Positions 5,478 through 9,508 of a stretch of DNA of 9,508 bases are shown here, piece after piece. Position numbers and translations under genes: made by a program. The notes beneath the pieces are model-generated. The model searched no databases, had not been told where the DNA came from, and saw only the letters and a list, made by a program, of their open reading frames with translations. The stretch's first letter is position 1. Each line of letters starts with the position of its first letter. Origin of the DNA: Candidatus Poseidoniaceae archaeon (GTDB taxonomy: Archaea; Thermoplasmatota; Poseidoniia; Poseidoniales; Poseidoniaceae); assembly GCA_013330285.1 (NCBI GenBank), contig DUIP01000026.1, positions 1-9,508 on the forward strand, written 5' to 3'.

Positions 5478-6404
5478 TTAGGACTCCATTTCGTCCTTCA
5501 ATGCAGCAAGGGCGCCACTTGCAGCTGGCATAGGAAGAGGTGGGAGTGGCATTCCTTCACCGAGTGGAGGCAGTGGTGGGAGTGGTTTGCCATCTGGGTC
5601 GAGCAAGACCGGCAATTCAGGCACTTTCTCTTTCTTGACCTGTTCAAAGCCACTGTCGAGTGGTGTACGTAATTTGAGAATTCGTGCCTCATCAATACGG
5701 ACGAATGTTGCGCCGTAGATGTGGCCAGGTTCAGGGTTTTCAGGCTCGACGAGCACTGAATGTCCGTGACCTGGAGTTTGTAAAAGTGCCACAAGATCTT
5801 CACCAGCGGTTTGATCTTCCCACATCTTTGCTGTTGAGGCTCGAATCTCAGCGAGTTGTCCTCTTCGGCGTTTTTCAATACGTTCTCGAATGACGTCGTG
5901 GCGAATATTACGTTGCTTCACAGTGGCTTCAATATCTGCATCTTCGACTGATTCAGCTGACACTTCCACCACGAATTCATCAGCAGTATGCACATCTTCC
6001 ATCTCGAGCGTGACTTCAACAAGTTCTTCTTCATCCTCGCTTTCTGCTTCAGCCGCAGCCACGGCTTGTGCTTTTTGTGCTTCAGCCGCCTGTATTTTTG
6101 CAAGTTTTCGCTCCCTCAAGGTTGCTCCATCCATCGGTTCTTGAGTCACCGCTTCAGGAATATCCAATCCAGCATCGGCCTCGTCTTCTTGCTCTATGAC
6201 AACTTCTGCTTCTGCTCTTGGTTGTTGCCTACGGACCTGCTTCGAGGCTTTTGCTTCAGGTGATCCGATAAAGACCAAGCACCCAAGAATAATTGAGGCA
6301 ATGAGGCCCCAAGCCACATTGTCCTCGAGAGAACTCGCAAATGCGACATAAATCACAGTGGCGGTAAGGGCGTAAAACCCTGCCATTCTCTTCAGAAATG
6401 CCAT
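5478..6404 (-). CDS. Membrane-anchored charged and proline-rich protein, unknown function
   Basis: I do not recognise this 308-residue protein. Two hydrophobic helices sit at the N-terminus (about 7-26 and 30-47), followed by the basic run KASKQVRRQQPR, so both ends should be cytoplasmic by the positive-inside rule. Then comes a long Ala/Glu-rich, probably coiled or disordered region (60-165) with acidic clusters such as ESEDEEE. A basic helix follows (165-195, HDVIRERIEKRRRG), then a more structured part (195-260, with ALLQTPGHGHSVLVEP and GHIYGATFVRIDEA). The tail is proline-rich with two PLPPLP units (274-279, 286-291). ATG 6404 is chosen because GGTGAGG lies just upstream; the frame extends to a TTG at 6422. 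It lies 32 bases after rdgB and about 50 before the CPBP gene, all on one strand, so probably cotranscribed. The architecture suggests a cytoplasmic scaffold tethered to the membrane; this is inference. Confidence 0.75.
   Translation of the reverse strand: MAFLKRMAGFYALTATVIYVAFASSLEDNVAWGLIASIILGCLVFIGSPEAKASKQVRRQQPRAEAEVVIEQEDEADAGLDIPEAVTQEPMDGATLRERKLAKIQAAEAQKAQAVAAAEAESEDEEELVEVTLEMEDVHTADEFVVEVSAESVEDADIEATVKQRNIRHDVIRERIEKRRRGQLAEIRASTAKMWEDQTAGEDLVALLQTPGHGHSVLVEPENPEPGHIYGATFVRIDEARILKLRTPLDSGFEQVKKEKVPELPVLLDPDGKPLPPLPPLGEGMPLPPLPMPAASGALAALKDEMES
5539..5585 (-). repeat. In-frame direct repeat coding for PLPPLP units
   Basis: GGTGGGAGTGG occurs at 5539-5549 and 5575-5585 on the plus strand, exactly 36 bases (12 codons) apart. 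Each copy encodes part of a proline-rich unit in the tail of the TM/proline-rich protein. It looks like a small internal duplication. Confidence 0.55.
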
Positions 6405-6407
6405 GTG

Positions 6408-6414
6408 CCTCACC
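6408..6414 (-). promoter_or_regulatory. Shine-Dalgarno GGTGAGG deciding the start at 6404
   Basis: On the minus strand GGTGAGG is followed by CAC and then the ATG at 6404. GGTGA has five-base spacing, good for an archaeal ribosome site. It favours this ATG over the upstream in-frame TTG at 6422. Confidence 0.55.
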
Positions 6415-6436
6415 AATGCCAAAGTGGCTTAACTTA

Positions 6437-7093
6437 TCATGCTGATGGCAGTTGCCGCAACAAGTCTTCAAGCGCTCTTGAACGATGACTGAACTTTTGC
6501 TTCTGTTCCATTGGGATACCGCCAAAGGTCGCGCCATGGGTGCTCGTGGCTCCATATTCGCCAGGTGGCAACGGAGTTCCGTCTTCATCGAGATCTGAAG
6601 GGACAAAAATGGGATCGAATCCAAAGCCTTCACCCTCGGTCATGGTGTTCGCAATCCATCCGGGGCATGTCCCGTTTCCAATCAAGGTCTCGCCGTTCAC
6701 CCACATCACTGCAACAGCCTCGAAGGAGGCTCTGCGTAGGCTTGCAGATTGCACAGGGTCTTCAGAGCCAAGGTGCCCAAGCAGCCTCAACATGCCCTGG
6801 CAACCAATGGTATCGAGAGCGTAGGCAGCATACACGCCTGGAAAACCATCCAAAGCATCAACAAAAAGACCAGCATCTTCCACCAAGAGCAAATCCTCTG
6901 GATGTTCCATGAACGGTATGGCTTGCTCAATCTTGGACATGGCCACCTCGGTGAGGTGTTCTGCTTGTGGTTCAATGATTGTGCCCTCTGGAACGATGAG
7001 CTGTTTAACATCATAACCAAGTGGTTGCAAATGATGTGTTGCTTCTTTGAGTTTGCCTGTGTTGCCAGTAAGAAACCAAACGGTCCGTCCCAT
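6437..7093 (-). CDS. rdgB: XTP/dITP diphosphatase (RdgB/HAM1/ITPase family)
   Basis: A 218-residue cytoplasmic enzyme that hydrolyses non-canonical purine triphosphates (ITP, dITP, XTP) to the monophosphate and pyrophosphate, keeping them out of DNA and RNA. The family hallmarks are in order: TGNTGKLKE (9-17) for phosphate binding, EDAGLFVDALDGFPGVYAAY (72-91) with the acidic metal ligands, GFGFDPIFVP (156-165) and SHRSRAL (202-208). The segment between the last two (about 166-193, with DGTPLPPGEYGATSTHGATF) is longer than in typical family members, where a short TFAEM-like stretch leads into SHR. ATG 7093 begins directly at the first beta strand. It is the first gene of a minus-strand unit with the TM/proline-rich and CPBP proteins, and is divergent from the fluoride channel gene. 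The family assignment is secure; the exact substrate range is not tested. Confidence 0.94.
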   Translation of the reverse strand: MGRTVWFLTGNTGKLKEATHHLQPLGYDVKQLIVPEGTIIEPQAEHLTEVAMSKIEQAIPFMEHPEDLLLVEDAGLFVDALDGFPGVYAAYALDTIGCQGMLRLLGHLGSEDPVQSASLRRASFEAVAVMWVNGETLIGNGTCPGWIANTMTEGEGFGFDPIFVPSDLDEDGTPLPPGEYGATSTHGATFGGIPMEQKQKFSHRSRALEDLLRQLPSA

Positions 7094-7194
7094 ACATGGC
7101 CGAGGCGGTGTGGGCTTTGAGATGTGCGCCTAATCGAGGTGACGTTTCACCGCATCTCCGGCAGGCTTGTTAGCGATGAAGAAGAGCGTTGGTT
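7094..7194. promoter_or_regulatory. Divergent intergenic region, rdgB / fluoride channel, with stem-loops
   Basis: About 100 bases separate the two start codons. A perfect hairpin GGTGA-CGTT-TCACC (7138-7151) is nested inside an outer pairing of GAGATG (7119-7124) with CATCTC (7153-7158). CG (7127-7128) also pairs with CG (7151-7152), at the cost of the inner hairpin's closing pair. Together they could form an RNA structure ending about 36 bases before the channel's ATG. Clear TATA boxes are not visible in either direction. Confidence 0.4.
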
Positions 7195-7566
7195 ATGCTT
7201 CAACAGATTGGCCTTGTTGCTGCTGGCGGCGCCCTAGGTGCTGCTATGCGCTACTTGATTGGGGAATGGCTGAACGGTGATGGGTTCCCCTATGCGACCC
7301 TTACAGTCAATCTGATCGGTTCTTTTGTTCTTGGAATGCTCACGGTTGGAATCGCACAACAATTTGTTTCCGAACAGATGGTTCTCGTGTTTGCAACAGG
7401 CTTTCTTGGTGCTTTTACAACCATGTCTGCGTTTTCAATTGAGACCGTTTCAATGTTTGATCGAGGCGATTCAACACTTGCTTTTTCATACATCGGTATC
7501 ACCATGATTGTGTGCCCTTTCTTGGCTTTCATTGGATGGAAACTTGGTGAATCGGTTTGGTTATGA
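7195..7566 (+). CDS. crcB: Fluoride channel Fluc/CrcB
   Basis: A 123-residue four-helix membrane protein that forms a dual-topology dimer and lets fluoride leak out of the cell, protecting enolase and pyrophosphatase. Family motifs are GGALGAAMRY (11-20), TLTVNLIGSFVLG (35-47) with the pore Asn39, and GFLGAFTTMSAFS (69-81). The Thr75-Ser78 stretch corresponds to the helix break with the central sodium site. The first of the two pore phenylalanines in the usual TTFSTF box is Met77 here; the second, Phe80, is kept. Only one copy is present, as expected for a homodimer. ATG 7195 gives the normal family length; an in-frame TTG two codons upstream is less likely. It is divergent from rdgB, with a stem-loop in its probable leader, and lies about 100 bases before the ferritin-like gene on the same strand. 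Function is well supported. Confidence 0.93.
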   Translation: MLQQIGLVAAGGALGAAMRYLIGEWLNGDGFPYATLTVNLIGSFVLGMLTVGIAQQFVSEQMVLVFATGFLGAFTTMSAFSIETVSMFDRGDSTLAFSYIGITMIVCPFLAFIGWKLGESVWL

Positions 7567-7590
7567 GTGAGTTTCATTGCACAGCATGGG

Positions 7591-7599
7591 TTTATGTAT
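7591..7599 (+). promoter_or_regulatory. Possible TATA box for the ferritin-like gene
   Basis: TTTATGTAT lies in the 103-base gap after the fluoride channel gene. A transcript starting about 25 bases downstream would give a leader of roughly 45-50 nt before the ATG at 7670. No matching upstream BRE is convincing, so this is tentative. Confidence 0.25.
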
Positions 7600-7669
7600 C
7601 GCTTCTATGATGGGGTTATCAGGGCACAGGGGACCAGAATTACTTTCGTACACCCTAAGAGTTGAGATC

Positions 7670-8089
7670 ATGACATACACCACATTAATCGACAAACTAA
7701 ACGAAGCCCTTGGTTGGGAACTGCGCGCCATCAACATGTATGCTCACTATGCAGCAAACGTTCAGGGGATCCACAGACTGCAACTCTCTCCAATGTTTGA
7801 CGGTGAAGCCACTGAATCTCTGGCCCATGCCAATATTGTGCGTAAAGCCATCGTAAAGTTGCAAGGCATCCCGGTGACTGAACGTAACCCTCATCCAATC
7901 ACCCATACAACAGACTTTGCGGCGATGCTTCAGTACTCTCTTGAAACGGAAACCAAGGCAGCATCCGTGTATGGTGAAGTGATGATTCATCTTGAAGAAG
8001 CAGCAGACCAAGACCTCTCTGACGCGATTGAACAAATTTACTTGGCTGAACTTCGAAGCGTCGAAGAACTTCGCCTTTTGATGGAATAA
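7670..8089 (+). CDS. Bacterioferritin-like four-helix protein with altered diiron site
   Basis: A 139-residue all-helical protein of the ferritin/bacterioferritin superfamily, which stores iron or handles iron and peroxide in the cytoplasm. The first helix KLNEALGWELRAINMY (9-24) matches that of bacterioferritin, with Glu17 as the first iron ligand. The second helix carries EATESLAHAN (46-55) with His53. The third has LETETKAASVYGE (91-103). The fourth ends LAELRSVEELRLLM (125-138) with Glu127. By hand alignment to E. coli bacterioferritin, four ligand positions are kept (Glu17, His53, a Glu at 92 or 94, Glu127). Glu51 aligns with Ser50 and His130 with Ser130. It ends about 15 residues short of typical bacterioferritins and lacks an obvious heme Met52 equivalent (Leu51). 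The frame is open from 7577, but 7670 is where homology begins. Its stop abuts the convergent Bud32 stop. It may be a non-catalytic or differently metallated relative. Confidence 0.75.
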   Translation: MTYTTLIDKLNEALGWELRAINMYAHYAANVQGIHRLQLSPMFDGEATESLAHANIVRKAIVKLQGIPVTERNPHPITHTTDFAAMLQYSLETETKAASVYGEVMIHLEEAADQDLSDAIEQIYLAELRSVEELRLLME

Positions 8090-8773
8090 TCAACCGTGAT
8101 ATCGCACACGGGTTCGAACGTTTTCGAGGCGTTGCAAGACTTCTGATGCAGTGGGGACCGATCCGCCAGTTTGCTCGGCTGGAGGCCCCAGTCGTTCTTC
8201 TTCTGCAGTATAACCTCGCAACAATTCTTCGATCGCACCTTCGATGTCTGGGTGGGATGCGCCAAGGATTTCATCGACCACATGTAAGTCGATTCCAAAT
8301 CGTTCGACCTCATAATCGACTGCAGCAAGACCAAAGTCAATCAGCGACGCATGACCGTTTTCATCGATGAGCACATTGTTTGTGGAAAGGTCACCGTGAG
8401 TGATGGCGAGCCTGTGCACATTACGAATGGCTGCACCAGTGCTCACGAGTGCTGTGACCAGGAACTCACTCGACATCTTTGGGTCTCGGAGCACTTCAAT
8501 CAATGGACGCCCTGCCATATGTTGCATGATCATGACGCCAGACTCTGGGTCGAGATCGTAGAGTGCGGGGACGGCGAGCCCAGCGCGGTGCATACGGACA
8601 AGGAGCCTCGCTTCACTCATCATGCGGCGATGCCCAAGTCGATGGTCCAAATCTGGGTGGCGCCATGCCCGTTGACGACGCTCTTTTCGTACAGCAGGTC
8701 GGCCAAACCACGTACCCGACCAGACTTCAGCCTCTGCACCAAGGTGCAATCGCTCGCCAGCTTGGAAGACCAT
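8090..8773 (-). CDS. bud32: Bud32, KEOPS complex atypical kinase/ATPase (stand-alone)
   Basis: A 227-residue kinase-fold protein, the Bud32 (PRPK-type) subunit of KEOPS. KEOPS makes the t6A modification at A37 of ANN-decoding tRNAs; Bud32 acts as an ATPase partner of Kae1. Visible elements are the nucleotide loop LGAEAEVW (11-18), the family block VRKERRQRAWRHPDLD (28-43) with a candidate ATP-binding Lys30, and the alpha-C Glu near SEARLL (53-58). The catalytic loop is HGDLSTNN (126-133, Asp128) and the metal-binding motif is IDFG (145-148). The C-terminal VRTRVRYHG corresponds to the VRxRGRK-type tail. An extra polar stretch (about 189-208) precedes that tail. In many euryarchaea Bud32 is fused to Kae1; here it is separate and no Kae1 gene is in view. 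GAGGTG lies only one base upstream of ATG 8773, so its use as a ribosome site is doubtful. Confidence 0.93.
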   Translation of the reverse strand: MVFQAGERLHLGAEAEVWSGTWFGRPAVRKERRQRAWRHPDLDHRLGHRRMMSEARLLVRMHRAGLAVPALYDLDPESGVMIMQHMAGRPLIEVLRDPKMSSEFLVTALVSTGAAIRNVHRLAITHGDLSTNNVLIDENGHASLIDFGLAAVDYEVERFGIDLHVVDEILGASHPDIEGAIEELLRGYTAEEERLGPPAEQTGGSVPTASEVLQRLENVRTRVRYHG

Positions 8774-8894
8774 GCACCTCGGTTTCAGCGCTGGTTTATC
8801 AAATCTTTAGGCGTGGATTGGTTCAATAAGGTATAGGTGGTGGCCAAATCGAGCCACCATGACCGTGTCACTCCCAATGTGCTCCGTGGATTTC
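8774..8894. promoter_or_regulatory. Divergent region bud32 / nadA, with hairpin before an upstream nadA ATG
   Basis: Bud32 and nadA are head to head here. The AT-richest part is about 8797-8835 (TTTATCAAATCTTTAGG and TTCAATAAGGTATAGG), which may hold both promoters. A six-base inverted repeat GGTGGC/GCCACC (8839-8844 with 8853-8858, loop CAAATCGA) ends directly at the ATG at 8859. That ATG is one of three in-frame candidate starts of nadA (8859, 8877, 8895). Confidence 0.4.
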
Positions 8895-9508
8895 ATGGAC
8901 ACTTCGCTTTCTGTCGAAGAACAGGCCATTGCGGACCGTATTACTGAACTTAGAGCACAGCTCGGTGAGGATCTTTTGATCCTTGGCCATCATTACCAAC
9001 GTGACAGCATCGTCATGCATGCAGATTTCCTTGGTGACTCGTTTATGCTCAGCCAAAAAGCAGCAGATTCAGATGCCAAGTACATTGTCTTCTGTGGCGT
9101 TCACTTCATGGCAGAATCCGCAGATATCCTCACAAGCGATGACCAACATGTCATTCTTCCAAACCTCCGGGCTGGATGTTCGATGGCGGATATGGCAACG
9201 TTGGGCGATGTCGAAGTTGCATGGCAAGAAATCCTTCAAGAAACAGGGCTCCGTGACCCCATCACTCGAGAAAATCCTGTCGCCCTCGCCTCAGAAAATG
9301 ACGCCTTTTTGGTCCCGGTCACCTACATGAACAGCAGTGCCGACCTGAAGGACTTCGTCGGGCGCCATGGTGGAATTGTCTGCACCTCGACCAATGCCTC
9401 TGGTGCGCTTCAGTGGGCGTTTGACAGAGCTGGAGAAGGTGGTTCTGTTCTCTTTTTCCCAGACCAACACCTCGGCAGAAATACTGGTGCATCAATGGGT
9501 ATTGATCA
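8895..9508 (+). CDS. nadA: Quinolinate synthase NadA (C-terminus outside window)
   Basis: Quinolinate synthase condenses iminoaspartate with dihydroxyacetone phosphate to give quinolinate, the first pyridine precursor of NAD, using an oxygen-sensitive [4Fe-4S] cluster. About 204 residues are present. Motifs are LGHHYQRDSI (30-39), HADFLGDSF (42-50), FCGVHFMAESADIL (66-79), AGCSMADM (93-100) with the first cluster Cys95, PVTYMNSS (141-148), VCTSTNA (162-168) with the second cluster Cys163, and FFPDQHLGRNTG (187-198). The third cluster cysteine should lie beyond the right edge. The insert DPITRENPVALASENDAFLV (121-140) marks the longer, bacterial-like form of the family, unlike the short NadA of many archaea. 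ATG 8895 places the family start well; ATGs at 8877 and 8859 are in frame and would add 6 or 12 residues. No nadB or nadC is in view. Confidence 0.95.
   Translation, partial: MDTSLSVEEQAIADRITELRAQLGEDLLILGHHYQRDSIVMHADFLGDSFMLSQKAADSDAKYIVFCGVHFMAESADILTSDDQHVILPNLRAGCSMADMATLGDVEVAWQEILQETGLRDPITRENPVALASENDAFLVPVTYMNSSADLKDFVGRHGGIVCTSTNASGALQWAFDRAGEGGSVLFFPDQHLGRNTGASMGID

Noticed and set aside
7094..7194. Fluoride riboswitch (crcB motif) before the channel gene
   Set aside because: A GATGTGCGCCTAA stretch vaguely recalls the 3' half of the motif, but the 5' GGCGATG part and the spacing needed for the pseudoknot are missing.
7577..7669. 31-residue N-terminal extension of the ferritin-like protein
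   Set aside because: It has low-complexity, non-homologous residues, and the bacterioferritin-like first helix starts right after the ATG at 7670.

Overview
The window looks like chromosomal DNA of an archaeon, most likely a marine Thermoplasmatota of the Poseidoniales (Marine Group II) kind. The domain call rests on a stand-alone Bud32 kinase of the KEOPS tRNA-modification complex and a UPF0200-type P-loop kinase, both typical of archaea. They sit among short intergenic gaps, few strong Shine-Dalgarno sites, and bacterial-type metabolic genes (crotonase, quinolinate synthase, Fluc channel) such as marine euryarchaea often carry. The order-level assignment is inference; no rRNA or tRNA gene is present to fix it.

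Layout. (1) Positions 1-2814, minus strand: an ABC-2-type exporter, ATPase then a large 12-helix permease joined by an ATGA overlap, followed by the start of a UPF0200 nucleotide-kinase-like gene cut by the window edge. (2) 2921-3763, plus strand: a complete enoyl-CoA hydratase with both catalytic glutamates. (3) 3764-4705: the least ordinary stretch. It holds a GC-rich run of hairpins, an unrecognised basic, Cys/His-containing 162-residue protein on the minus strand, and a long non-coding upstream region. A 12-base inverted repeat brackets the orphan gene. (4) 4706-7093, minus strand: a probable three-gene operon of ITPase (RdgB/HAM1 type), a membrane-anchored charged/proline-rich protein of unknown function, and a CPBP-family (CAAX protease-like) membrane protein. 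(5) 7195-8089, plus strand: a Fluc/CrcB fluoride channel and a small bacterioferritin-like four-helix protein. (6) 8090-8773, minus strand: Bud32, whose stop codon directly abuts that of the ferritin-like gene. (7) 8895-9508, plus strand: quinolinate synthase NadA, running off the right edge.

Most genes are household functions: nucleotide-pool sanitation, t6A tRNA modification, NAD synthesis, fluoride export, CoA-thioester metabolism and ABC export. I see no CRISPR array, toxin-antitoxin pair, transposase or integrase. The best candidates for something undescribed are the orphan-gene island at about 3777-4620, the ferritin-like protein whose ferroxidase ligands are altered at two of six positions by hand alignment, and the TM/charged/proline-rich protein between the ITPase and CPBP genes.
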